Source of the DNA: Saprospiraceae bacterium
GTDB lineage: Bacteria; Bacteroidota; Bacteroidia; Chitinophagales; Saprospiraceae
Reading direction: 5' to 3'
DNA: 64,000 nucleotides
Assembly (NCBI GenBank): GCA_020631355.1
Contig: JAHDHL010000014.1
Location: 57,902-121,901 of the forward strand
The notes below the pieces were generated by a model. The model did no database searches, was not told the DNA's origin, and saw nothing but the letters and a program-made list of their open reading frames with translations. The position numbers and the translations under genes were made by a program. Positions 50,060 through 58,093 of this stretch are shown here, piece by piece. How positions within the stretch are numbered: the stretch's first letter is position 1; each line of letters begins with the position of its first letter.

Positions 50060-52155
50060 TATTTCACCATCATACTGATGGCCAATCCTCCTCCTGCAGC
50101 CAATTGGTATTTCATTGTACTACCATGTTGGATATCTGCGGGACCAATGCTCATACTTGTGGGATTATCATTCCAATGTGCATCAGGGCCATCTTGGTAC
50201 ACGATAACATCATAAGACGAATTAGGGTCAAGAAAACTGAAGTCGATTTCCACTTCCCTTGGGTTTTCATCAGTGATGCTGCCAAGGAACCAGTTACCGG
50301 TCCCTTTTTCTTCCCTTGCAATGGTGACGAAATCCCCGACTTCTCCATCCAATACTTTGGTTTGCTCCCAATCCACACCTACATCACTAATGAATTGTAG
50401 TGCAGGTTCGTCCTTGTAATTCTGAGGTAAATCACAAGCCATTTGGACAGGACTATATATGACTACATACAAAGCAAGTTGCTGTGCCAATGTTGTATTG
50501 ATTTGATTCTTTTGAATATCACCACCTGTGCTCACATCCGAATATTTGGGTGATAATTTGATATCAAAGACACCCGGCGTGAAGTCAATAGGACCCGCCA
50601 ACATTCTGGTGAATGCGATAATGGGCAAATGTTCAGGTGGATTACCGCCATCCGAAGCCCAGGCATTGAATTCCTGTCCTCTTAAACCCTCCCTGGAAAT
50701 GGCGTTGGGGTAGGTTCTTCTGATACCAGTGGCCTTGATGGGTTCGTGTGCATTGATGGCTACCTGGTGTTCAGCTCCTTTTTCCAACACTTTTCGGTAA
50801 TGGTTCACCATCCATTGTCCGTGGTGATATTCTCCTTTCGGAATAATCTTACCCACATAACCCGTCTTGACCGCATGAATTCCAAGTCGATTCATCAGGG
50901 TATAGGCTGTATCCAATTGTTGCTCATAGGTTCTTGGAGCAGATGATGTTTCATGGTGCATGATGATTTCAACACCCTTTTCATCGGCATAACGGACCAC
51001 TTCTTCCAAATCATAATCGTCGTAAGGTGTAATGAAATCAAATACGCCCTCACGGTCCTCAAAACCTATCCATCTTTCCCAACCGGTATTCCATCCCTCA
51101 ACCAAAACGCCACCAAAGCCATTTTCAGCAGCAAAATCGATATATCGCTTGGCATTGGCTGTAGTGGCTCCGTGCTTACCGGAGGCTTTGTCCCAACTAG
51201 ATACTCCAAGATGCATTTCCCACCAGATACCTACATATTTCTTGGGCTTGAACCAACTCACATCACCAATGGTATTGGGTTCATTCAGATTGACAATCAG
51301 ATTCGAAGCAATCAAATCCTTGGCTTCCTCAGTAATCTGTATTGTTCTCCAAGGAGTTTCGAATGGCAATTTCCTTTTTACCTTGTATCCCGTAATATCT
51401 GAACCCACCAATTCACTGGTCATTGACAGCTTATCGGCATCAACTTTAAGCGTCATACCGGCATAATCCGTGAGATTGGCTTCATGGAAACTAAGGTACT
51501 TCCCCTCGGCCGTCTTCATGGTAACGGGTGTATTGACGGCATTTTCCGGAATGTGTGTTTGTGCCAGATTAGGATGGTTCCTTAATTTTAGGGCATCAAT
51601 TTCAGAGAAAGGACTGGTATTATAAAGATGCTCATAAATATCCCAATCTCCCGGTATCCACCATGTTGTATGGTCTCCGGTTAGGTTGAATTGGGTAAGT
51701 TCATCCGTGATGATGACACTATCCCATTCAGCCTGTTTAGGAAAGACATACCTGAAACCCAAGCCATCGTCATAAACCCTTACTTCCAAATTCACCTTTC
51801 TTTTCCGTCCCTCTTTTTCCTCTAATTCATAGGTGAATTCCTGATAGTGATTTTTCACTAATCGTTGTTCTCCCCATTGCATTTCCCAATCATTCTGGAC
51901 TTCTTTTTCGCTGGTTTTCACAATGGATATTCCTGTTCCCCAATGATTGTCATCCTTGAATTCGAAACCGAGATAGGAAGTATCTATGATGGTTTTTTCT
52001 TGATGTTGAATGGTATAGTAAGGACTTCCATTCTCATCAATGGATAATTGGAATTGGATATTACCCGATGGTGAAGTCGTCGGTTGTATTTCAGAATCAG
52101 ACTGACACCCCAATAAGCCAAGCAGTATCACTGCCATTAAATAACGCATAATCAT
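50059..52155 (-). CDS. GH97 alpha-glucosidase, lipoprotein
   Basis: A 698-aa enzyme with lipoprotein signal MRYLMAVILLGLLGC (ATG 52149 or 52155). Three glutamates lie in MHHETSS (residue 402), INAHEPIK (471) and LRGQEFNAW (495), with a further Glu in AISREG (489). Their spacings (69, 18, 6) equal those of E439, E508, E526 and E532 of SusB from Bacteroides thetaiotaomicron as I remember them, which supports an inverting alpha-glucosidase with the calcium ligand kept, rather than the retaining alpha-galactosidase branch. It has its own promoter, divergent from the aldehyde dehydrogenase gene. Confidence 0.92.
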   Translation of the reverse strand: MIMRYLMAVILLGLLGCQSDSEIQPTTSPSGNIQFQLSIDENGSPYYTIQHQEKTIIDTSYLGFEFKDDNHWGTGISIVKTSEKEVQNDWEMQWGEQRLVKNHYQEFTYELEEKEGRKRKVNLEVRVYDDGLGFRYVFPKQAEWDSVIITDELTQFNLTGDHTTWWIPGDWDIYEHLYNTSPFSEIDALKLRNHPNLAQTHIPENAVNTPVTMKTAEGKYLSFHEANLTDYAGMTLKVDADKLSMTSELVGSDITGYKVKRKLPFETPWRTIQITEEAKDLIASNLIVNLNEPNTIGDVSWFKPKKYVGIWWEMHLGVSSWDKASGKHGATTANAKRYIDFAAENGFGGVLVEGWNTGWERWIGFEDREGVFDFITPYDDYDLEEVVRYADEKGVEIIMHHETSSAPRTYEQQLDTAYTLMNRLGIHAVKTGYVGKIIPKGEYHHGQWMVNHYRKVLEKGAEHQVAINAHEPIKATGIRRTYPNAISREGLRGQEFNAWASDGGNPPEHLPIIAFTRMLAGPIDFTPGVFDIKLSPKYSDVSTGGDIQKNQINTTLAQQLALYVVIYSPVQMACDLPQNYKDEPALQFISDVGVDWEQTKVLDGEVGDFVTIAREEKGTGNWFLGSITDENPREVEIDFSFLDPNSSYDVIVYQDGPDAHWNDNPTSMSIGPADIQHGSTMKYQLAAGGGLAISMMVK

Positions 52156-52169
52156 TTGATTTAAATCAA
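52156..52169. promoter_or_regulatory. 14-bp palindrome at the GH97 start codon
   Basis: TTGATTTAAATCAA is a perfect palindrome directly next to the ATG of the GH97 gene. It may be an operator or a leader hairpin; the protein that might bind it is not known. Confidence 0.4.
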
Positions 52170-52181
52170 TTCAAAGAAAGG

Positions 52182-52201
52182 CCATTCCTAGGACGGAATG
52201 G
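52182..52201 (-). promoter_or_regulatory. Leader hairpin of the GH97 gene
   Basis: CCATTCC-TAGGAC-GGAATGG forms a 7-bp perfect stem in the predicted 5' leader, about 30 bases before the start codon. Confidence 0.35.
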
Positions 52202-52244
52202 TTTGATATGGTAAGAGAAAGTTCTGGGATGAGTTTGTTTACCC

Positions 52245-52275
52245 CAAATATAGTAGGACTTGTGTATTTTTCAAA
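52245..52275 (-). promoter_or_regulatory. Promoter of the GH97-2H-GNAT operon
   Basis: On the minus strand TTTG (52275-52272) is followed after 19 bases by TATATTTG (52252-52245), a perfect -7 element. The leader would be about 85 bases. Confidence 0.65.
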
Positions 52276-52345
52276 CTTGATGAAAGCTATGGCTTATAAA
52301 TCCTCAATTATTTGATATATTACCGGCAAAGGAATCCTTTGTGTT

Positions 52346-53275
52346 ATGGAAAAAACGAAAGTGGCCATCATTGGCCCGGGGAATATTGGAACCGATTTGA
52401 TGGTCAAGATCAAAAGATTGTCCAAGGAATTGGAATTGGTGGCAATGGCAGGAATCGATCCTGATTCCGATGGTCTTAAAAGAGCTGCCAAATGGGGCGT
52501 TTCCACAACCCATGAGGGAGTAACGGGACTCATCAAAATGGATGAATGGAAAGATATCAAAATCATCTTTGATGCAACTTCAGCCAAGGCACATCACTAC
52601 AATTGGAAACATATTGAGCCTTTTGGAGATAAGAAAATAGTAGATTTAACTCCTGCCGCAATCGGTCCCTATTTGGTTCCGCCAGTCAATCTGAATGATA
52701 ATATTTCCGCTCGGAATGTCAATATGGTAACTTGTGGTGGTCAGGCAACCATTCCCATCGTGGCTGCTATTTCCCAAGTAGCAAAAGTACATTACGGAGA
52801 GATTGTAGCATCCATAGCAAGTAAGTCTGCCGGTCCAGGTACGCGTGCCAATATAGATGAATTCACAGAAACGACCTCCAAGGGAATTGAGGTTGTAGGA
52901 GGAGCTCAGAAAGGCAAGGCCATCATCATCCTGAATCCTGCCGAACCCCCATTAATCATGAGGGACACGGTATTGACCTTAAGCGAAATGGCCGATAAGG
53001 AAGCCATAAGGGAAAGCATTCATGCAATGGTTAGGGAAGTACAAAAATATGTACCCGGATATTCATTACATCAGGAAATTCAGTTTGAGGAAATCCCCGA
53101 GGATAATCCCGTGTTCATCGAGGGGGTGGGACACAAATCAGGACTGAAAACAATGGTGCTTTTGAAAGTCAAGGGCGCCGGTCATTATTTACCTGAATAT
53201 GCTGGTAATTTGGACATCATGACATCTGCCGCATTGGCAACCGGAGAAAAAATGGCTAAACTAGAAACTGTATAA
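52346..53275 (+). CDS. Acetaldehyde dehydrogenase (acetylating)
   Basis: A 309-aa DmpF/MhpF-type enzyme converting acetaldehyde, CoA and NAD+ to acetyl-CoA. The NAD-binding motif is [12 protein letters not shown] near the N-terminus, and the catalytic Cys lies in [12 protein letters not shown] (about residue 132). The stop overlaps the ATG of the aldolase gene by one base, as expected for two subunits that form a channelling complex. No other meta-cleavage genes are in the window. Confidence 0.95.
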   Translation: MEKTKVAIIGPGNIGTDLMVKIKRLSKELELVAMAGIDPDSDGLKRAAKWGVSTTHEGVTGLIKMDEWKDIKIIFDATSAKAHHYNWKHIEPFGDKKIVDLTPAAIGPYLVPPVNLNDNISARNVNMVTCGGQATIPIVAAISQVAKVHYGEIVASIASKSAGPGTRANIDEFTETTSKGIEVVGGAQKGKAIIILNPAEPPLIMRDTVLTLSEMADKEAIRESIHAMVREVQKYVPGYSLHQEIQFEEIPEDNPVFIEGVGHKSGLKTMVLLKVKGAGHYLPEYAGNLDIMTSAALATGEKMAKLETV

Positions 53276-54288
53276 TGATGAGACATCCCATTTATATTCA
53301 AGATGTTACCCTCAGGGATGGCATGCATGCCATCAAGCACCAATATGATAAGGTGAAGCTCAAGGAAATTGCATTGGCCTTGGACAAGGCTAAGGTGGAT
53401 GCCATAGAAATCGCACATGGTGATGGGTTATCTGGTGCCAGTTTCAACTATGGCTTCGGAGCGCATACGGACTGGGAATGGTTGGAAGGTATTGCCGAAA
53501 ATCTCCAACATGCCAAATTGACCACATTGCTTTTGCCGGGTATAGGAACCATTCACGACTTGAAAAAGGCAAGGGAATTGGGAGTGGAATCCGTTCGTAT
53601 TGCTACACATTGTACTGAGGCGGATATATCCGCCCAACACATCCAAGCAGCCAAGGAATTAGGAATGGACGTGGGTGGATTCCTGATGATGTCACACATG
53701 AACGAACCCAAGCAATTGGCCGAACAAGCCAAACTAATGGAGTCCTATGGAGCGGATTGTGTCTATGTAACCGATTCTGCAGGAGCATTGATGATGGATG
53801 GGGTAGTGGAACGCATCAAGGCTTTCAGGGATGTACTGAAAGATGAAACGGAAATTGGTATCCATTGCCATCATAATCTATCCCTTGGTGTAGCGAATAC
53901 CATAGTGGCCATGCAACATGGAGCCAACAGACTGGATGCTTCCCTTGCAGGAATGGGGGCAGGGGCAGGTAATGCACCCTTGGAAGTTTTGATAGCCTGC
54001 TTGAATAAAATGGGTGTGGAACAAAATTCCGACCTTTATCAGCTCATGGATATAGCTGATGATGTGATTCGCCCCCTACAAACCCGACCAGTTAGGGTAG
54101 ACAGGGAAACCTTGTCCTTGGGTTATGCCGGGGTGTATTCCAGTTTTTTATTACACTCGGAAAAAGCAGCCCGGAAATATGGTTTGGATACCCGTGAAAT
54201 CCTAGTTGAATTAGGAGAAAGAAAAATGGTAGGCGGTCAGGAAGATATGATTATTGACGTTGCCTTGGATATGAAATCCAAAACCTGA
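53275..54288 (+). CDS. 4-hydroxy-2-oxovalerate aldolase
   Basis: A 337-aa DmpG/MhpE-type TIM-barrel aldolase that splits 4-hydroxy-2-oxoacids to pyruvate and an aldehyde, which is passed to the partner dehydrogenase. Motifs: [16 protein letters not shown] (metal and catalytic Arg/Asp region), [16 protein letters not shown] (metal-binding His pair) and a C-terminal communication domain with [24 protein letters not shown]. The start is coupled to the dehydrogenase stop. Confidence 0.95.
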   Translation: MMRHPIYIQDVTLRDGMHAIKHQYDKVKLKEIALALDKAKVDAIEIAHGDGLSGASFNYGFGAHTDWEWLEGIAENLQHAKLTTLLLPGIGTIHDLKKARELGVESVRIATHCTEADISAQHIQAAKELGMDVGGFLMMSHMNEPKQLAEQAKLMESYGADCVYVTDSAGALMMDGVVERIKAFRDVLKDETEIGIHCHHNLSLGVANTIVAMQHGANRLDASLAGMGAGAGNAPLEVLIACLNKMGVEQNSDLYQLMDIADDVIRPLQTRPVRVDRETLSLGYAGVYSSFLLHSEKAARKYGLDTREILVELGERKMVGGQEDMIIDVALDMKSKT

Positions 54289-54327
54289 TTTCGGAATATA
54301 TCATTAGATTAAATAGGCGAGCTTATT

Positions 54328-54335
54328 TAATTTTG
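54328..54335 (+). promoter_or_regulatory. Candidate -7 element at the left edge of the accessory island
   Basis: TAATTTTG is a perfect TAnnTTTG match. No good TTTG was found at -33 (only TTAG near 54304). It precedes a small reading frame and the 231-aa gene. Confidence 0.35.
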
Positions 54336-54383
54336 GATTTTTATGAAATAAAAGGATAATAAGAATGGTAATAATATAAATTA

Positions 54384-54479
54384 ATGTGTGACCATTCAGA
54401 ATTTATTCATATTGAAAAAGTTATTGCATCATTAAAGGAGGAAAGATATGATGTAAATAAAAAAGAGATATTAAAATAA
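54384..54479 (+). CDS. Possible small protein of 31 aa
   Basis: ATG at 54384 opens a 31-codon frame ending TAA at 54479. It begins MCDHSEFIHIEKVIASL and ends NKKEILK: charged, helix-like and with protein-like composition. It is 48 bases downstream of a TAATTTTG element and 35 bases upstream of the 231-aa gene. No family was recognised; it may be a chance frame or a remnant. Confidence 0.3.
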   Translation: MCDHSEFIHIEKVIASLKEERYDVNKKEILK

Positions 54480-54514
54480 TAGAAAGAACTTTTTAAATAC
54501 ATAAAACATAAACT

Positions 54515-55210
54515 ATGTTCTATTTTAGATTAGACCGTTTATTCATCCGAAGTAACGGTGTTAGAAAGGCCATTAAAAGAAGGGATAAGGCCACCGTTTA
54601 TATTTACAGTTTCGTTTCTACGAATGAAAGTCAGTTGCCGGATTTGGATGGCCTTACTTCTGGGCGATTGAAAAAAGAAGAAAGAAAAGCCATTATTGAA
54701 AAAGCAATTGCTTCGGTTGTTTCGGGCAGGAAACTCACACCCATCGAGAATGTAAGGGATGAGCATGAACTAACCTTTGGTGATACAGGTATTGTTCTGC
54801 ATCAATCCAAAGAAATACCAAGGGAACTGCATTGGCAATTGGCAGTCATTGGGAGCAAGCAAAGGGTGCGTTCGAATGCCCAATTGGTTCATGATGTTAT
54901 CAATGATGATTCCTTTGATGGATTCACTAAGGATTTTGCGAAAACAATGAGAAAAACAGTGACGCCACAGGCGACTGCTTTTATTGAAATAGGAAAATAC
55001 CTTACGAATTTCATTCTGAAATTCTACACTCGAAAAAATGATGACCAACTTGGACTCATTTATCAGAGTTGGAATAGAAAGGAACACTATCCGCATGCCA
55101 AAAGATTAAAGGACGGCGTACCTGATTTGACAAAGAATATGGTCTATGATTATTCCATGTTCGGATACGAAAATGTTGCGGAACTGGCGGAAGAACCCGC
55201 CGTAGCTTAG
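54515..55210 (+). CDS. Unknown 231-aa protein, first gene of the conflict cassette
   Basis: A soluble protein without signal peptide or membrane segment. The N-terminal third is probably beta-rich (MFYFRLDRLFIRSNG...ATVYIYSFVSTNE). A basic helix follows, then FGDTGIVLHQSKEIPRELHW. The C-terminal part holds the phrases NRKEHYPHAKRL and NMVYDYSMFGYEN. I do not recognise the family. A terminator stands between this gene and the Trypco1 gene 69 bases downstream, but orientation and spacing suggest a common transcript with read-through. Confidence 0.75.
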   Translation: MFYFRLDRLFIRSNGVRKAIKRRDKATVYIYSFVSTNESQLPDLDGLTSGRLKKEERKAIIEKAIASVVSGRKLTPIENVRDEHELTFGDTGIVLHQSKEIPRELHWQLAVIGSKQRVRSNAQLVHDVINDDSFDGFTKDFAKTMRKTVTPQATAFIEIGKYLTNFILKFYTRKNDDQLGLIYQSWNRKEHYPHAKRLKDGVPDLTKNMVYDYSMFGYENVAELAEEPAVA

Positions 55211-55223
55211 GTTATGATTATTC

Positions 55224-55253
55224 AGGTGTCACATGTGGCATGTGGCACCTTTT
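55224..55253 (+). terminator. Intrinsic terminator between the 231-aa gene and the Trypco1 gene
   Basis: AGGTGTCACATG pairs with CATGTGGCACCT (12 bp with one G-U wobble in RNA) around a 3-base loop, followed by TTTATT. It ends 26 bases before the next start codon, leaving little room for a new promoter. Confidence 0.75.
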
Positions 55254-55279
55254 ATTGAATTAGATATAAATCAAAAACT

Positions 55280-55606
55280 ATGAGTGAAATATTAGAATTC
55301 GAATCAGAATATGGCCCCATCATGATAGAGATGGATACGGACCCCTATGGAGGCGAGTACAGAAGCGGAGGTAGAGGAGGAGTCAGTAAGGCCGAGAAAA
55401 AATTCTCACAAGCCATTGATGTCGTAAAATCCATTGGTGATTCCATAGTGGATCGAATGAATTCCATCAAGAAAATACCTGACGAAGTTTCCGTGGAAGT
55501 AGGATTGAAGTTTTCTTCCGAGGCCGGTGCATTCCTTGCCAAGGCTTCTTCTGAAGGGAACATTAAGGTGACTTTCAAATGGAAGAATGAAAGTATTAAG
55601 AAATAA
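55280..55606 (+). CDS. Trypco1-domain protein (trypsin-co-occurring domain 1)
   Basis: A 108-aa soluble protein matching the Trypco1/CU044_2847 pattern: an N-terminal strand (ILEFESEYGPIMIEMD), a glycine-rich linker, a helix (AIDVVKSIGDSIVDRM) and the C-terminal signature PDEVSVEVGLKFSSEAGAF with KVTFKW. Trypco domains were described by Aravind and co-workers in NTP-dependent conflict systems, where they occur fused or adjacent to trypsin-like proteases and NACHT/AP-GTPase proteins. Here no trypsin domain is attached. Flanked on both sides by terminators. Confidence 0.8.
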   Translation: MSEILEFESEYGPIMIEMDTDPYGGEYRSGGRGGVSKAEKKFSQAIDVVKSIGDSIVDRMNSIKKIPDEVSVEVGLKFSSEAGAFLAKASSEGNIKVTFKWKNESIKK

Positions 55607-55617
55607 TCTTTTATTTT

Positions 55618-55648
55618 ATCCCCATTATTACTCATAATGGGGATTTTT
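55618..55648 (+). terminator. Intrinsic terminator between the Trypco1 and NACHT genes
   Basis: ATCCCCATTAT / ATAATGGGGAT form an 11-bp perfect stem with a 5-base loop, followed by TTTTT. The first ATG of the longer NACHT frame (55637) lies inside this hairpin, so that start is unlikely. It ends 12 bases before the preferred start at 55661. Confidence 0.85.
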
Positions 55649-55660
55649 ATCTTGGAAATA

Positions 55661-58066
55661 ATGAAAGAGAAAATAGAAAAAATAAGAAAAAAAATTGCGA
55701 AATCCGAAATAGAGGAGGCTATCGAGGCAATGTATGAATTACTTCCAGATAGTGATGATTTGGATTTAATTAGCGGGAAATGGAATCGCAATGAAAAACA
55801 AAATCAGAGAGGTGTATTAAAACCTGATGATTATGAGAGGAATCAGAATATCATCAGTAAAAACCTCATGGACATCCTCAAAGATCTGGAAAAAGACGAA
55901 ATCGATCCCAGAATCAAGGAATACCGTGACTACCTCAGAAGCTATTTCCAACAACCTGCACTAGGTGATGAAAAAATCCGTTTGTCTGATATTTATATCC
56001 ATCCGGGTATGATGATTCATCGACATTGTCTGTCTAAAAAGGATAATGCTAAGGATGCTTTCACCAAAATCAATCAATTCAATTCCATACATGATTTCGT
56101 AAATCAGGATTTCCTCAATGCTAAGAATAGCTTAGCCGTGGAGGGTGTACAGTCTGCTGCTTCCAAACCTAAGGTTTTGGTATTACTGGGCCAACCCGGA
56201 CAAGGGAAGACATCATTTTGCAGTAAACTACTACACGACGTTTTAGAAGAAGAAAATAATAACAATCGCAATGTGTACCTCCTGCGTTTGAAAGAATTAC
56301 AGGATGAAACGGATTTCGTACAAAACCCCTTGGATGTAGCGTCTGCTTGGATAGAACAACGAGTACCATGCAATCTAAAAGGTGCTCTCCTGATTCTTGA
56401 TGGCTTGGATGAACTCTATATGAGTGCAGGTCTTTCTGATACCGATGTGAATCAAATCATTTCTGCCCTTGAAAATGGCTGTGCAAAATATAAGGGATTA
56501 CAAGTAATTCTGACGAGTAGAACCATGTATGTCAAGCACATTCCGCATGTGTCGAAAAAAGATACCTTGGTACTCCACTTGGATTATTTATCCCAAGATC
56601 AGCAAATTGATTGGCTGCGAACCTATAAAAAGGCTTACCCCAAAACGAAGCTCACCCAAGCCAAAATCAAGGAGATTAATTCTAATGAAAAATTCAAGAA
56701 CATCAAGGAATTAATCAATCAGCCGATTCTATTACACCTCATTGCCAAGGCGGATTTTGAAATTTCTGAGGATAGTAGCAAGAGTAAAATTTACCAAACC
56801 CTTTTCGATAGACTCATTGAAAGGGAGAAAAAGAAAAACCAGAAGAAATTCCAACACCTCAATTGGGATGAATTAAGAGGCGTACTTCGTTCTATTGCTT
56901 TCTCTATTTACAAAAGCCATAAGGAATTCATCACTTGGGAAGAATTGGAGCAAGATACTTACATCCAATCTTTTGTGAGCAATGATAATATCCAAGGCAC
57001 CAAAACCGCACTCATCAAGGATGCCCTCAAGGAAGTCCTTGTGAATTTTTATTTCCAACCCACGCAAAATATCAAGCAGCAAGCTATTGAATTCCTACAT
57101 AAATCCTTGCAAGAATATCTGGCAGCAGAATATGTATGGCATTTCATCAAAAGGGAATTCCTATTCAAAAATGATGAAAATATTTATAAAATCAATACTT
57201 GGAAAGAAGCTTTGAAAACTTGGCAGGATAACCTGTTGGTGCCTGAGTGGTCCGAGGAATTTTTCAATTATTATTACGGAATTATTGATGAGGATGAGAA
57301 TGAAAGGAAGAAAAAAGAGTTGTTTGAGAGAATGGAATTATTCTTTCCTTTTTTATGTAAATGTAATTTTATTTTTGAGTATGAGTGTACTTTTACTATT
57401 AACCCTTATGATATTTCGATAAATAATACTTATTTATATTGGCAGACTAAGATGAAACTGAATTTCAGAGTAGGTTGGGATATTAATGATGATTTTTTGG
57501 CATGGTTAGGGAACGTTGAAATTAGTTTGCCCTTAGATCTATCTAATATTAAAGCTTGGAAAGCTTCCTTGAAAAGAATAAATTTTACTAATTCTAATTT
57601 GTCTGGTTCTAATTTTACTAAATCTAATTTTCGTGGTTCGGTATTAATAAATTCATTGATAGTTGGTTCGAATTTCGTAACTGTAAATATGATTGAAACT
57701 AATTTAAATGGTTCATTTGTTGATAAGTCAAATTTTAGTAATACATCGTTTCAAGGATCTGATTGCCACAATGTGAAATTTAATAATTCAAATTTTGTTT
57801 CGTGTAACTTTGAACAAGTTGACTTTACTGGAGCTGATTTATCTAATTCGGATTTTAGTCATGCTAATTTTACTAGATCTAATTTAAATATGGTTACACT
57901 TGATAATACTAATATGTCTTATTCGAATTTTAAGGATGCTAATCTTGATTTAGATGATATTAGTTTTGCCAAATCATTATATGGGGCAATTAACCTCCCC
58001 CCTAGACTAGAAAAACAACTCCGCTCCACCCATCCACACCTATTCGAACCACCCAAGGAAGATTAA
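55661..58066 (+). CDS. EAD11-like / NACHT ATPase with pentapeptide repeats
   Basis: An 801-aa STAND NTPase. Residues 1-78 form a helical effector-associated domain of EAD11 type (KIRKKIAKSEIEEAIEAMYEL ... GVLKPDDYERNQNIISKNL, shown in two parts). NACHT: Walker A LLGQPGQGKTSF (177-184), Walker B LLILDGLDELY (243-253), then sensor 1 LQVILTSRTMYV. A FLHKSLQEYLAAEYVWHF motif typical of NACHT winged-helix regions lies near residue 480. The C-terminus from about residue 633 is a pentapeptide-repeat (A/N-F/L-X-X-X) sensor-like domain. Start 55661 is chosen because ATG 55637 sits inside a terminator hairpin. It probably senses an invader signal and recruits the EAD11 partner. Its C-terminal DNA is markedly AT-richer than the rest. 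Confidence 0.88.
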   Translation: MKEKIEKIRKKIAKSEIEEAIEAMYELLPDSDDLDLISGKWNRNEKQNQRGVLKPDDYERNQNIISKNLMDILKDLEKDEIDPRIKEYRDYLRSYFQQPALGDEKIRLSDIYIHPGMMIHRHCLSKKDNAKDAFTKINQFNSIHDFVNQDFLNAKNSLAVEGVQSAASKPKVLVLLGQPGQGKTSFCSKLLHDVLEEENNNNRNVYLLRLKELQDETDFVQNPLDVASAWIEQRVPCNLKGALLILDGLDELYMSAGLSDTDVNQIISALENGCAKYKGLQVILTSRTMYVKHIPHVSKKDTLVLHLDYLSQDQQIDWLRTYKKAYPKTKLTQAKIKEINSNEKFKNIKELINQPILLHLIAKADFEISEDSSKSKIYQTLFDRLIEREKKKNQKKFQHLNWDELRGVLRSIAFSIYKSHKEFITWEELEQDTYIQSFVSNDNIQGTKTALIKDALKEVLVNFYFQPTQNIKQQAIEFLHKSLQEYLAAEYVWHFIKREFLFKNDENIYKINTWKEALKTWQDNLLVPEWSEEFFNYYYGIIDEDENERKKKELFERMELFFPFLCKCNFIFEYECTFTINPYDISINNTYLYWQTKMKLNFRVGWDINDDFLAWLGNVEISLPLDLSNIKAWKASLKRINFTNSNLSGSNFTKSNFRGSVLINSLIVGSNFVTVNMIETNLNGSFVDKSNFSNTSFQGSDCHNVKFNNSNFVSCNFEQVDFTGADLSNSDFSHANFTRSNLNMVTLDNTNMSYSNFKDANLDLDDISFAKSLYGAINLPPRLEKQLRSTHPHLFEPPKED
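57560..57975 (+). repeat. Pentapeptide-repeat coding segment, AT-rich
   Basis: About 28 five-residue units with a central Phe/Leu (NFTNSNLSGSNF, DFTGADLSNSDF) are encoded mainly by AAT, TCT, TTT and ACT codons. The codon choice differs sharply from the NACHT core and from the C-rich tail that follows. Confidence 0.85.
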
Positions 58067-58093
58067 CAATCATCATCACCAAACCACAGCACC

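Noticed and set aside
54289..54514. Second copy of the ssrA 3' end as an attL/attR site
   Set aside because: I searched by eye for the T-arm sequence near the left edge of the island and found no duplicate, so no attachment site is claimed.
55637..55660. Upstream ATG of the NACHT gene
   Set aside because: It sits within the stem-loop of an intrinsic terminator; the ATG at 55661 starts directly before the EAD11-like helix.
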